From contig NZ_JANJTZ010000067.1 in the NCBI RefSeq assembly GCF_024710845.1, forward strand, positions 62,001-126,000: a stretch of 64,000 nt of DNA, given 5' to 3'. Position numbers and translations under genes: made by a program. Under the pieces are notes generated by a model. The model saw only the letters and a program-made list of their open reading frames with translations. It did no database searches and had not been told where the DNA came from. Below, piece after piece: positions 39,164-51,446 of the stretch. Each line of letters starts with the position of its first letter. The stretch's first letter is position 1. Source of the stretch: Mesorhizobium sp. GTDB taxonomy: Bacteria; Pseudomonadota; Alphaproteobacteria; Rhizobiales; Rhizobiaceae.

Positions 39164-41230
39164 ATGAACTGGTCGATCGGCTTCGAACCCCTGCTCTCCT
39201 GGCCCTGGCTGGCGGCGATCGTCGGCCCCCTCGCTCTGCTGGCGCTGGCCGGCGTGCTGCTGGCGCAGCGCGGAAGCCTGGTGCGCCTGGCGGCCTTCGC
39301 CGCGCTGGCACTTGCGCTGATCAATCCGGTGCTGCTGGACGAGGAGCGCGAGCCGCTGAAGAGCGTGGTCGCAATCGTCGTCGACCGCAGCCAGAGCCAG
39401 GACATCGGCAACCGCACGGCCGAGACCGACGCCGCGCTCGCGGCCCTTCAGGAGAGGTTCGCCCGCTTTAACCAGTTCGACGTGCGCGTGGTGGAGACCG
39501 GCAAGGCGAGTGCCGCCGACGACCGCGCAGAAACCCGCCTGTTCGGCGCACTCGACGGCGCCTTCCGCGACGTGCCGCCGTCGCGCGTCGGCGGGGCGGT
39601 GATGATCACCGACGGCCAGGTGCACGACATCCCGGCGGCGATGCCGGGCTTTGCCGCGCCGCTGCATGCGCTGATCACCGGCGAGGACGACGAACGCGAC
39701 CGGCGCATCCGCTTCGAGAACGCGCCGCGCTTCGGCCTCGTCGGCAAGCCGCTGGCGATGACCTATCGCGTCACCGGCACCGCGGGCGAGAGCGGCACGG
39801 TCGAGGTGGGCGTGCGCGTCAACGGCGACCTGGTGGCGACCGAACAGGCGGCGATCGGCACCGAGATGCAGCTCGACATCACCTTGCCGAACGCCGGCCG
39901 CAACATCGTCGAACTCTCCATCCCGCGCGCCGAAGGCGAGATCACCGACGCCAACAACCGCGCCATCGCCATGGTCGACGGCATCCGGGAAAACCTGCGC
40001 GTGCTGCTGGTATCGGGCGAGCCGCACGCGGGCGAGCGCACCTGGCGCAACCTGCTCAAGTCCGACGCGTCGGTCGACCTCGTCCACTTCACCATTCTGC
40101 GCCCGCCGGAAAAGCAGGACGGCACGCCGATCAACGAACTGTCGCTGATCGCCTTCCCGACGCGCGAACTGTTCGTCGAGAAGATCAACGATTTCGACCT
40201 CATCATCTTCGACCGCTACCAGCACCGCGACGTGCTGCCGATCCTCTACTACGACTACATCGCCGAGTATGTGGAACAGGGCGGCGCGCTTCTGATTGCC
40301 GCCGGTCCCGAATATGCCGGCGAGCAATCGATCGCCCGCACCCCCCTGATGGCGGCGCTCCCCGCGCTGCCGACCGGCGACGTCATCGAACAGGCTTTCT
40401 ATCCGCGACTGACAGATATCGGCCTCAAGCATCCTGTCACGCGCGGACTTGAGGGCTCGGCCTCCGAACCGCCGCGCTGGAGCCGCTGGTTCCGCATGAT
40501 CGGTATCGAGGACGTGCAGGGCGAGACGGTGATGAAGGGCGCCAGCGACCGGCCGCTCCTGGTTCTCGACCGCAAGGGCGATGGCCGCGTCGGCATGCTG
40601 CTCTCCGACCAGGGCTGGCTGTGGGCGCGCGGCTTCGAAGGCGGCGGGCCGCATGTCTCGCTCTATCGCCGGCTGGCCCACTGGCTGATGAAGGAGCCCG
40701 AACTCGAGGAAGAGCGGCTGACGGCCGAGGGTCAGGGCATGACGCTGAAAGTGCGCCGCCAGACGATGGCCGACGAGGCCGGCCAGGCGCAGATCATCAC
40801 ACCGTCGGGCGCGACGCGCACGCTTCCCTTGGCCGGGACCGAACCGGGCATCTTCGCCGGCTCGATGGAAACCGACGAGATCGGCCTCTACCAGGTGGCG
40901 AATGGCGACCTGACGGCGCTTGCCCATGTCGGGCCGGTCAACGCCCCCGAATTCGCCGACACCGTCTCGACCGAGGAACTGCTGCGCCCGCTGGCCGACG
41001 CGACCGGCGGCAGCGTGCGCCGCATCGCCGCCGACGGGCGGATCGAACTGCCCGGCATCGTACCGGTGCGCGGCACGGCGAATGCCTCAGGCCGCGACTG
41101 GCTGGGCCTGAAGACGACCTCGGAAACCGTGCTGAAATCGGTCAACCGCGTGCCGCTCTTCGCCGGTTTCTTCGGGCTGTGCCTGCTGCTGCTCGCGCTC
41201 GGCGGGATGTGGTACCGCGAGGGGCGGTAG
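39164..41230 (+). CDS. Large membrane protein of the MoxR operon, VWA-like
   Basis: 688 residues. Two N-terminal membrane helices (about 13-32 and 40-58), a VWA-like segment with VAIVVDRSQSQDIGNRT (DRSQS in place of DxSxS, about 68-84) and VGGAVMITDGQVHDIP (about 143-158), a central domain with FDLIIFDRYQHRDVLP (about 344-359) resembling a class I glutamine-amidotransferase core, and a C-terminal helix (about 661-681). It starts 1 base after the previous stop. Homologues accompany DUF4159 genes. Function unknown; a signalling or assembly role in the envelope is inferred. Confidence 0.88.
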   Translation: MNWSIGFEPLLSWPWLAAIVGPLALLALAGVLLAQRGSLVRLAAFAALALALINPVLLDEEREPLKSVVAIVVDRSQSQDIGNRTAETDAALAALQERFARFNQFDVRVVETGKASAADDRAETRLFGALDGAFRDVPPSRVGGAVMITDGQVHDIPAAMPGFAAPLHALITGEDDERDRRIRFENAPRFGLVGKPLAMTYRVTGTAGESGTVEVGVRVNGDLVATEQAAIGTEMQLDITLPNAGRNIVELSIPRAEGEITDANNRAIAMVDGIRENLRVLLVSGEPHAGERTWRNLLKSDASVDLVHFTILRPPEKQDGTPINELSLIAFPTRELFVEKINDFDLIIFDRYQHRDVLPILYYDYIAEYVEQGGALLIAAGPEYAGEQSIARTPLMAALPALPTGDVIEQAFYPRLTDIGLKHPVTRGLEGSASEPPRWSRWFRMIGIEDVQGETVMKGASDRPLLVLDRKGDGRVGMLLSDQGWLWARGFEGGGPHVSLYRRLAHWLMKEPELEEERLTAEGQGMTLKVRRQTMADEAGQAQIITPSGATRTLPLAGTEPGIFAGSMETDEIGLYQVANGDLTALAHVGPVNAPEFADTVSTEELLRPLADATGGSVRRIAADGRIELPGIVPVRGTANASGRDWLGLKTTSETVLKSVNRVPLFAGFFGLCLLLLALGGMWYREGR

Positions 41231-41311
41231 CGGAAAAGGCCCGCATTGGCGTGCCGACCCCCGATAATTCCCCACTCTTTAGAATTGGGCGGTATCGACG
41301 CTAGCCCCGTC

Positions 41312-41326
41312 ACAATCGAAGATTGT
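41312..41326. promoter_or_regulatory. Inverted repeat ACAATC-GAA-GATTGT before the TerB-like gene
   Basis: 6-bp perfect arms with a 3-base spacer, about 65 bases upstream of the TerB-like start, in an A/T-rich region with a further CACAATC copy at about 41340-41346. Candidate operator of the small gene pair downstream; no regulator is identified. Confidence 0.35.
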
Positions 41327-41390
41327 ATATTATATTAGACACAATCAGTAATAGCGTTCTCGCGTGCAATGCTCGCGGGAGGCAAACGTC

Positions 41391-41642
41391 ATGGGTCTTT
41401 TCAGTGGCTTCGGCAGCAAAGACTTGATGGACAAGGAGTTCAACACATACGAGGCCGCGAGCGGTGTTCTCCTCAGCGTGGTGGCAAGCGACGGCGAAAT
41501 ATCCGACGAGGAAGTTGATACGTTCTCTTTGCTCGCGAACCGCCATCCGATCTTCGTTCACCAATCGCCGCACGAGTTTCGCCGCATGATCGACGAGCAA
41601 TTCTCGATACTTCGAGGAATCAATGTCGAAATCTATCGTTGA
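41391..41642 (+). CDS. TerB-like small protein
   Basis: 83 residues. The segment VLLSVVASDGEISDEEVDTF (about 28-47) matches the first helices of TerB/DjlA-type domains, where acidic residues bind metal. A full TerB domain has about 110-150 residues, so this one appears C-terminally short; the frame ends with TGA inside the next small gene. GGGAGG stands 8 bases before the ATG. A/T-rich flanks and isolation from other tellurite-resistance genes suggest a mobile or decaying locus. Confidence 0.65.
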   Translation: MGLFSGFGSKDLMDKEFNTYEAASGVLLSVVASDGEISDEEVDTFSLLANRHPIFVHQSPHEFRRMIDEQFSILRGINVEIYR

Positions 41643-41796
41643 GACTATATTCGGCAGGCGTTCCAGATTTGAAATACAGAAAAATGTAACGACTTGGTCG
41701 ACAACTTTTCGCGTGCTGAAGGACGGGGCTTACTTGAGAGATTTTGATTCCCTCGCGGATGCAGTCGAATATGCAAAAAAGGAAGCTGCTCGGTAG
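41623..41796 (+). CDS. 57-residue hypothetical protein overlapping the TerB-like gene
   Basis: A short frame starting 20 bases before the end of the TerB-like gene. GAGGA precedes its ATG by about 5 bases. It encodes a basic 57-residue peptide opening MSKSIVETIFGRRSRFEIQK with a C-terminal helix DSLADAVEYAKKEAAR. The end resembles small DUF2188-like proteins (strand-strand-helix), but this is weak. Overlap with the upstream gene implies coupling. It is too short for common annotation thresholds. The alternative is that it encodes, through a past frameshift, the missing end of the TerB-like protein; its sequence does not look like TerB, so I favour a separate gene. Confidence 0.55.
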   Translation: MSKSIVETIFGRRSRFEIQKNVTTWSTTFRVLKDGAYLRDFDSLADAVEYAKKEAAR

Positions 41797-41897
41797 AATG
41801 AACAATTTCTCGGCTGTTCGGGCCGAGGCTCCCGCCCTGAATACAGTAGATAGGTCAATCGGCCATCCTCACCTTTTGTAGGGAATAGCGCGTAACT

Positions 41898-42422
41898 CTA
41901 AGCCGCTGCCACCTTCGCCGCCCGATCCTCGTGCACCACGTCGCCGCTGAGCTTCGCCAGCGAACCCTCCACCAGCTCATACGCCAGCAGCCGCTCCGGA
42001 TCGACGGGGCGCGGCATGGTGATCTGGCCGTAGGGGATCCGTTTGAAGCCGAGCGGCCCGTAATAAGGCCCGTCGCCGACCAGAACGACCACGCCCCAGC
42101 CCTGTTCTCTCGCCTTGGTCAGCGCAATGTCGATCAGCTTGCGGCCGATGCCGAGGTTCTTCCAGTCGGGGATGACGGCGAGCGGGCCGAGCAGCAGTGC
42201 CCTGCCCTCGCCGGCCGCAATGCGGGTCATCCGCACCGAACCGATGACCTTGCCCCAGTGCACGGCGACATAGGACAGGTCGCGCTCGTGCGGGCCGCCC
42301 TCGCGGATCTTGTAGGCCGCGCGCGTGAACCGCCCCGGGCCGAAGGCCTCGGCGTTGATCTGTTCGATCGCGCGGTCGTGGGCCGGATTTTCCGGCAGGT
42401 AGGCAATGTCGTTGACGCTCAT
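41898..42422 (-). CDS. GNAT family N-acetyltransferase
   Basis: 174 residues with one GNAT fold. The acetyl-CoA-binding loop appears as DWKNLGIGRKLIDIALTKAR (about 85-104), preceded by the strand LLLGPLAVIP (about 75-84); the C-terminal GPYYGPLGFKRIPYGQI (about 117-133) is typical of the YhbS-like group. Acceptor substrate unknown. Start ATG 42422. Single gene, divergent from the glutathionyl-hydroquinone reductase gene. Confidence 0.9.
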   Translation of the reverse strand: MSVNDIAYLPENPAHDRAIEQINAEAFGPGRFTRAAYKIREGGPHERDLSYVAVHWGKVIGSVRMTRIAAGEGRALLLGPLAVIPDWKNLGIGRKLIDIALTKAREQGWGVVVLVGDGPYYGPLGFKRIPYGQITMPRPVDPERLLAYELVEGSLAKLSGDVVHEDRAAKVAAA

Positions 42423-42679
42423 GGGGAGAGTTCCGTTTCGGCAGACGAGAAAGCCGCAAGGCGGCGTGCGCTATCGGCGCCCTTCAGGGGCGCATTCAGC
42501 CAATTCGTCGTCGCGGGAAACGGATGATGGTCACGATTGATCCTCTCGCCGCCCCGCTAGCACCAAAATTTCCCCGCGTCTACGATTGCTTAGAGCGGCG
42601 AGTGACGAACTGTTCACAACGGAACCGATGCGCGCGGGCATTCCTTGTCCTACATCCGGACCAACAGAAGGATGTGATG

Positions 42680-43666
42680 ATGGGACTTCTCGTCGACGGC
42701 AAATGGCAGGACAAGTGGTACGAAACCGGCAAGTCCGGCAAGTTCGAGCGGTCGCAGGCGCAGTTCCGCGACTTCGTCACCGCCGACGGCGCGCCCGCAC
42801 CGGGGCGCACCCGTGCGTTCAAGGCCGAGCCCGGCCGCTACCATCTCTATGTCTCGCTCGCCTGCCCCTGGGCGCATCGCACGCTGATCTTCCGCAAGCT
42901 GAAGAAGCTGGAGCACGTGATCTCGGTGTCGGTCGTGCATCACTTCATGGGCGAGCACGGCTGGACGTTCCTGGCCGAGGACGGTGCAACCGGCGACACG
43001 CTCTATGGCCTCGACTACCTGCACCAGATCTACACGAAGGCGGACCCGACCTATTCCGGCCGCGTCACCGTTCCCGTGCTCTGGGACAAGCAGGAGCAGA
43101 CGATCGTCTCCAACGAATCGTCAGAGATCATCCGCATGCTCAATTCGGCCTTTGACGAATGGGGCGATGGCTCGGTCGATTTCTACCCAGAGCCGCTGCG
43201 CGCCGAGATCGATGCGTTGAACGACTGGATCTATCCGTCGATCAACAACGGCGTCTACCGCTGCGGCTTCGCCACGAAGCAGGCGGCCTACGAGGAAGCG
43301 TTCGCGGAGCTCTTTTCGGCGCTCGATCGCATCGAGAACATCCTGTCACGCCGGCGGTATCTGACCGGAGACCGGCTGACCGAGGCCGACTGGCGCCTGT
43401 TCACGACGCTGGTGCGCTTCGACCCGGTCTATGTCGGCCATTTCAAGTGCAATCTGCGCCGGATCGCCGACTACCCGAACCTGTCGAACTACCTGCGCGA
43501 ACTTTACCAGGTGCCGGGCGTCGCCAAGACGGTGAACCTGCACCACATCAAGCACCACTATTACGGCAGCCACAGGATGATCAATCCGACCGGGGTCGTG
43601 CCCGTCGGGCCTGAGCTCGACTACGCGGCTGCGCACAATCGCAACGGGCTGGCCAGGGCCGCCTGA
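42680..43666 (+). CDS. Glutathionyl-hydroquinone reductase (Xi-class GST)
   Basis: 328 residues. N-terminal thioredoxin-like domain with the Xi-class catalytic motif SLACPWAHR (Cys about 61) and a long C-terminal helical domain with DYPNLSNYLRELYQVPGVA (about 271-289) and the HYYGSHRMINPTGVVPVGP signature (about 298-316). Reduces glutathionyl-hydroquinones using glutathione, in quinone detoxification. AAGG before tandem ATGs at 42677 and 42680; homologues start with MGLLVDGKWQ, so the second is chosen. The 257-base upstream gap holds a small GC hairpin (42477-42493) of unknown role. Confidence 0.93.
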   Translation: MGLLVDGKWQDKWYETGKSGKFERSQAQFRDFVTADGAPAPGRTRAFKAEPGRYHLYVSLACPWAHRTLIFRKLKKLEHVISVSVVHHFMGEHGWTFLAEDGATGDTLYGLDYLHQIYTKADPTYSGRVTVPVLWDKQEQTIVSNESSEIIRMLNSAFDEWGDGSVDFYPEPLRAEIDALNDWIYPSINNGVYRCGFATKQAAYEEAFAELFSALDRIENILSRRRYLTGDRLTEADWRLFTTLVRFDPVYVGHFKCNLRRIADYPNLSNYLRELYQVPGVAKTVNLHHIKHHYYGSHRMINPTGVVPVGPELDYAAAHNRNGLARAA

Positions 43667-43669
43667 TCC

Positions 43670-44164
43670 TCACCAGAACGGCGAGACGGGCGTCCCGCCG
43701 ATCACCTCGTCGATGCGCCGCCGCGTGCCCTGCGTCGTCAGGTCCGGCAGCGCGTCGACGGAGAAGAACCCCGCGCCCTTGATCTCGCGGTCCGGCGCCT
43801 TGGGCGCGGTCTGGCGGAATTCGGTGACGAGATAGAAGCCGACATGGTCCCGCCGGCTGGCGTGCCGGTTGTGGTGCATGCTGACCAGCGTCGGCGGAGC
43901 GGTCAGCTCGATGTTGCCCTCCTCGAACAACTCTCGCTCCAGGGCCTGGAGCATCGTCTCCCCGGTCTCGACGCCGCCTCCCGGCAATTGCCAGCCCGGC
44001 ACGTAGGTGTGCTCGATGAGGAAGACCGCATTCGCTTCGCAGTCGAAAACCAGCCCGCGCGCGCCGAGCGTCATCGGCCGGCGAAGCAGGAAATAGAGGT
44101 GGAACAGCCTGCCGCGCAAGCCGGGCCACCCCGACTGCCGGAACGGATCGGAAGGCATGTTCAT
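43670..44164 (-). CDS. Nudix hydrolase
   Basis: 164 residues. The nudix box is present as GGVETGETMLQALERELFEE plus GNIEL (about 66-90), preceded by YVPGWQLPGG. The GWQLPGGGVE context is that of small broad-specificity nucleoside diphosphate-X hydrolases. An N-terminal hydrophobic Arg-rich stretch (LRGRLFHLYFLLRRPMTLG) might associate with membrane. Start at ATG 44164 or 44158, both without a strong ribosome-binding site. Divergent from the phosphoesterase gene. Confidence 0.85.
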   Translation of the reverse strand: MNMPSDPFRQSGWPGLRGRLFHLYFLLRRPMTLGARGLVFDCEANAVFLIEHTYVPGWQLPGGGVETGETMLQALERELFEEGNIELTAPPTLVSMHHNRHASRRDHVGFYLVTEFRQTAPKAPDREIKGAGFFSVDALPDLTTQGTRRRIDEVIGGTPVSPFW

Positions 44165-44217
44165 TGTCCGGTCCGGAAGCGGTGGCGAGGCACACTGCCA
44201 TCCGCTACAGAGGTTGC

Positions 44218-45159
44218 ATGTTCCGGCTCGCGCATATCTCGGATGTCCATCTCGGGCCCCTGCCCCCTGTAACCTATCGCCAGCTCGCCTCAAAGCGGAT
44301 CACCGGCTACATCAACTGGCAGCGCACCCGCAGCAAGACTTTCCACGACGGCGCGCTCGGCGCGATCACGGCCGACGCGCGCGAGGCCGCGCCGGACCAC
44401 ATCGCGGTCACCGGCGACCTGATGAACCTGGCGCTGGCCGAAGAGATCGCCATTTCACGCATATGGCTGGAGACCCTCGGCTCCCCGCATGACGTGTCGG
44501 TGGTTCCCGGCAACCATGACGCCTATGTTCCCGGCGCGCTGCGCAAGGCCTGCAAGGCCTGGCAGCCCTGGACCGACGGCGAGAAGGGCTGGGCGCGGAC
44601 CAACGAGAACGGGTTTCCCTATGTCCGCGTCCGCGACCGGGTCGCGATCATCGGCGTTTCCTCCGCCCGCGCCTCCGCGCCGTTCCTCGCGACCGGGAGC
44701 TTCACCGACGAACAGGGCCGCCGTCTCGGCCGCATCCTCCACCGCGCCGGCGAGGAAGGGCTGTGCCGCGTCGTGATGATCCACCACCCGCCCGTGCGCG
44801 GGGCGGACCCCGCCCACAAGCGGCTCTACGGCATTGGCACGTTCCAGAAGGTCATGCGCCGCCACGGCGCCGAGATCGTGCTGCACGGCCATACCCACCT
44901 GCCGACGCTCAACTGGATACCCGGAAAAGGAAAGAGTCTCGTGCCGGTCGTCGGCGTCGCGGCCGCAGGCGAGAGCCTTGGCCACGTCAAGCCGCTGGCG
45001 CAGTACAACCTGCTGGAGATCACGGAAGGCGAAGGCGGCAAATGGCGCATCGAACTCATCCGCCGCGGCCTTGTCGGGCCGACCGGGTTTGTCGGGCAAT
45101 TGTCGCGCGAAGAGCTGGTCGAGCCAGCGAAGCGCGCCGCCCCCGCCGCTACGGCGTAG
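44218..45159 (+). CDS. Metallophosphoesterase
   Basis: 313 residues of the calcineurin-like superfamily. All five metal motifs are visible: ISDVHLG (about 7-13), TGDLM (about 64-68), PGNHD (about 96-100), IHHPP (about 183-187) and HGHTH (about 219-223). Nearest in style to 3',5'-cyclic-nucleotide phosphodiesterase CpdA-like proteins, but the substrate is unproven. AGAGG precedes the ATG. Its 3' end overlaps the opposite hypothetical gene by 11 bases; the overlap contains the palindrome CTACGGCGTAG with both stop codons. Confidence 0.9.
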   Translation: MFRLAHISDVHLGPLPPVTYRQLASKRITGYINWQRTRSKTFHDGALGAITADAREAAPDHIAVTGDLMNLALAEEIAISRIWLETLGSPHDVSVVPGNHDAYVPGALRKACKAWQPWTDGEKGWARTNENGFPYVRVRDRVAIIGVSSARASAPFLATGSFTDEQGRRLGRILHRAGEEGLCRVVMIHHPPVRGADPAHKRLYGIGTFQKVMRRHGAEIVLHGHTHLPTLNWIPGKGKSLVPVVGVAAAGESLGHVKPLAQYNLLEITEGEGGKWRIELIRRGLVGPTGFVGQLSREELVEPAKRAAPAATA

Positions 45160-45736
45160 CCGGCGGCAGCTTGTCCCACAGCCAGGCGAGCACGGCCGTG
45201 ACGCCGGCCGCCGCTCCGATGATCATGAAGGTGAGCGCCCAGAGGAACGAGGCCCATTTCTCCCCCACCGGGGACGGCGTCGCAGCGGCCGCGAGGGGCA
45301 GAGCGGCCGGGTGGAAGTCGCCCTCGATCGCCCTTTCACGCTCCAGGATCCGCTCGGCGATGTAGCGTGTCACCTGCTCGGCGACCGTCTTCATCTCCGC
45401 CGTCTCGGCAAGGACCACGCGGCCGAGCCTTGTGTCGCGCACGAAGCGGTAGATCCGGCGGTCGCGCCCCATGGCGACATGCGCCGTCGCGTCGATCCAC
45501 AGCCGCGGCTGCAGGCCGGACGAGATGGTGAAGTCGAACTGATCGCTGTCCTTCGGCACGTCCTCGAACACCGGCGCCAGGTCCTGCGCCAGCAGTTCGA
45601 GCCGCATCCGGCTCGCCTCGCGCAGCTCGACCACGACGTCGTCGCGGTCGGCCATGGCGGTCTTCATCTCGCGTATGGATTCGGCCAGCCTGCCGAGCGG
45701 GTCGGACTGCCTTGGATTCGAGCCTGGATCGCTCAT
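45149..45736 (-). CDS. Hypothetical protein with C-terminal membrane helix
   Basis: 195 residues. N-terminal coiled-coil-like helix (LGRLAESIREMKTAMADRDD, about 14-33), a mixed domain with DQFDFTISSGLQPRLWIDAT (about 65-84), a helix rich in Glu/Arg (about 120-140) and one clear C-terminal membrane segment (about 162-184). The layout suggests a cytoplasmic domain anchored by its tail. GGAG lies 10 bases before the ATG. Family not recognised. Confidence 0.75.
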   Translation of the reverse strand: MSDPGSNPRQSDPLGRLAESIREMKTAMADRDDVVVELREASRMRLELLAQDLAPVFEDVPKDSDQFDFTISSGLQPRLWIDATAHVAMGRDRRIYRFVRDTRLGRVVLAETAEMKTVAEQVTRYIAERILERERAIEGDFHPAALPLAAAATPSPVGEKWASFLWALTFMIIGAAAGVTAVLAWLWDKLPPATP

Positions 45737-45815
45737 CGAAGTGACGCTCCACACATACGCGTTAACTGTTCATTAACACAGAACGGCGTGCGAATGCCAC
45801 GGATGTCCGGAGACG

Positions 45816-49290
<3,475 letters not shown>

Positions 49291-49392
49291 GAGTCCCCGC
49301 GTCCGTTGCCTGACCATAGGTAACCTTCGAAGGGATGGCGGTTCAAGAACCCAAGCCGGCGCGCATCTTGCGCCAGCGTCCTGCGTTCAATC

Positions 49393-50469
49393 TCATTCGC
49401 GTACCCGCAGGGCAAACCATCGCGCCACCGGCGGACCGGCCAGCAGCACGATCAGGAAACGCATCATCTGCATCGCCATCACGAAGGCCATGTCGACCTT
49501 GCCCGACGCCGCAGCGATGACAGCCACCGAATCCATGCCGCCGGGACTGGTCGCGAGGTAGGCGGTCAGCGGGTCGATGCCGAGCACATGCGCCAGGACC
49601 CAGGCGACGCCGCCGCAGAAGCCGATCAACAGCAGGACGGCCAGCATGACTTCCGGCAGCGAGCGTCCGGCATGCGCGAGCACCTTGCGGTCGAAGCGCA
49701 AGCCGATCGACCAGCCGACGAGGACATAGCTCGGGGCGAGCAGCCAGTGCGGCAATTGCAGCGGCAGGCCGAAGCCCGCATGCACGACAATGCCGAGCGC
49801 CAGCGGCCCAAGGAAGATCATAGCCGGCAGCCGCACCAGCCACGCCCCGGCCGACCCGACTACCGCGACGAGGAGGGTCGTGGAGAACGCACCCCATTCC
49901 AGTGCGGGAAACCAGGCGACGGGCGGCGGTTCTATCCCCGACGTATCGACGAACAGACGGGCTATCAGCGCGGCGGCGACCGACACCATGATGACGCGCA
50001 CATACTGCATGAAGGCGACGAGACGCACATCCGCCCCGAAGGCGTCGGCCATCAGCACCATCGCGGATGCCGCGCCCGGCGCGGAGCCCCAGATCGCCGT
50101 CGTGCCCGGAAGGATGCCGAAGCGGGCGATCAGTCCGCCCAGCGCCCCGCTCGCGAACAGGGTGGCGAGCGTCGCGCCCAACAGGATCGGCCAGTCGCCA
50201 ATCAAGGCTGTGAACAGGGCCGGCTCCAGCGACGCCGCGATGAGGCAGCCGATAATTGCCTGCGCGCCGCGCGACACGAGAGGCGGCAGGCTGAGCCTCG
50301 CCCCCAGCACGCCGACGACGATACCCGCGATCATCGGTCCGATGAGAAGGCCCGCCGGCAGGTCCGCCCACTCGAACAACACGGACAGGACGATCGAAAG
50401 CCCCGCCAGCAAGGCCCACCAGCCCAGGTTCGGAAGACGGGAAGTCGGATCGGCCTGCTCTGGTGCCAT
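49393..50469 (-). CDS. AbrB family membrane protein (PF05145-type)
   Basis: 358 residues with about ten membrane segments arranged as two similar halves: GLLIGPMIAGIVVGVLGA with GAQAIIGCLIAASLEP in the first and the repeat-like LLAPSYVLVGWSIGLRFD with LATSPGGMDSVAVIAAASG in the second. The family was once labelled ammonia monooxygenase; it is a membrane protein, not the AbrB DNA-binding factor. Possibly a transporter or regulator of unknown ligand. ATG 50469; 67-base gap to the CDF gene upstream. Confidence 0.88.
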   Translation of the reverse strand: MAPEQADPTSRLPNLGWWALLAGLSIVLSVLFEWADLPAGLLIGPMIAGIVVGVLGARLSLPPLVSRGAQAIIGCLIAASLEPALFTALIGDWPILLGATLATLFASGALGGLIARFGILPGTTAIWGSAPGAASAMVLMADAFGADVRLVAFMQYVRVIMVSVAAALIARLFVDTSGIEPPPVAWFPALEWGAFSTTLLVAVVGSAGAWLVRLPAMIFLGPLALGIVVHAGFGLPLQLPHWLLAPSYVLVGWSIGLRFDRKVLAHAGRSLPEVMLAVLLLIGFCGGVAWVLAHVLGIDPLTAYLATSPGGMDSVAVIAAASGKVDMAFVMAMQMMRFLIVLLAGPPVARWFALRVRE

Positions 50470-50536
50470 GAACCACTTCTAGGGTCTGCGAAAAGCGATG
50501 CGAACCGAAATCCTCGCACGGCACCCATGCGCGAAA

Positions 50537-51445
50537 TCAGGCGAAAGGCACCGCGGCCGTCCCGATCGGCAGTTTCGCCTCGTCGTCCGGCTCGACATGG
50601 ATCGTCACCCGCACGCTCGGTATCTCCTGCCTCAGCGCTTCCTCGATGCGGTCGCAGATCGCATGCGAATCGCCGACCTTCATGTCGGCGTCGACGATCA
50701 GGTGGAACTCGATGAAGGTGGCGCGGCCGGCGATGCGCGTCTTCAGGTCGTGCACCTCGAGAGCGCCCTTCGAATTGGCCGAAATGATCTCGCGGATATG
50801 GATGTTCTGCTCGAGCGAGACCGCCTCGTCCATCAAGCCGCTGAGCGAGGAGGTGATGACCTTCCAGCCCTGGAAGAGAATGTTCATCGCCACGATCAGC
50901 GCGAGTAGCGGATCGAGAACGACCCAGCCGGTGGCGATCGCTCCCAGCAGGCCGGCGAGCACGCCGACCGAGGTGACGACATCCGTCATGATGTGCCGGC
51001 CGTCGGCGACGAGTGCCGGCGACCTCTCCGCGGTGCCGGTGCGGATCAGGAGCCACGCCCAGATGGCATTGATGGCGGCACCTGCCGCGTTGATGCCAAG
51101 CCCGAGGCCCGGATCGTCGAGGCTCACAGGAGTCTGCCAGGCGCGCACCACCTCGGCGAAGATCAGGATCGACGCGACGACGATCAGCACGCCTTCCAGA
51201 ACGGCGGAGAAATACTCCGCCTTGTGGTGGCCGAACTGGTGATCCCGGTCGGCCGGCTTGTGGCTGACCGTGATCGCCCAGAAGGCGGCCGCCGCGGCGA
51301 TCACGTTGACGATCGATTCCAGCGCGTCCGAATAGAGCGCCACCGAGCCGGTGAGCCACCAGGCAGCGAACTTCAGCCCCATCACCGCGAAGGCGATGAT
51401 GATGGACCAGAAGGCGAGCCGGGCGACCTTTTGCTTCGCCGGCAC
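50537..51445 (-). CDS. Cation diffusion facilitator (CDF) transporter
   Basis: 302 residues: six membrane segments (about 10-205) and a cytoplasmic C-terminal domain (about 210-300). The metal-site motifs SDALESIVNVIAAAAAFWAI (about 38-57, S-D-x-x-x-S-x-x-N) and DGRHIMTDVVTSVGVLAGLL (about 147-166, HxxxD) are those of CDF proteins; the first has Asp but no His, as in Mn/Fe-type members. GTG start at 51445, one base after the trpE(G) stop and preceded by AAGGTGAAGG, so it is translationally coupled to trpE(G). Exports divalent metal, identity unknown. Confidence 0.9.
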   Translation of the reverse strand: MPAKQKVARLAFWSIIIAFAVMGLKFAAWWLTGSVALYSDALESIVNVIAAAAAFWAITVSHKPADRDHQFGHHKAEYFSAVLEGVLIVVASILIFAEVVRAWQTPVSLDDPGLGLGINAAGAAINAIWAWLLIRTGTAERSPALVADGRHIMTDVVTSVGVLAGLLGAIATGWVVLDPLLALIVAMNILFQGWKVITSSLSGLMDEAVSLEQNIHIREIISANSKGALEVHDLKTRIAGRATFIEFHLIVDADMKVGDSHAICDRIEEALRQEIPSVRVTIHVEPDDEAKLPIGTAAVPFA

Positions 51446-51446
51446 G

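Noticed and set aside
42477-42493. GCGCCC-N5-GGGCGC hairpin before the glutathionyl-hydroquinone reductase gene
   Set aside because: No T-run and no identifiable partner; mentioned but not called as a terminator or operator.
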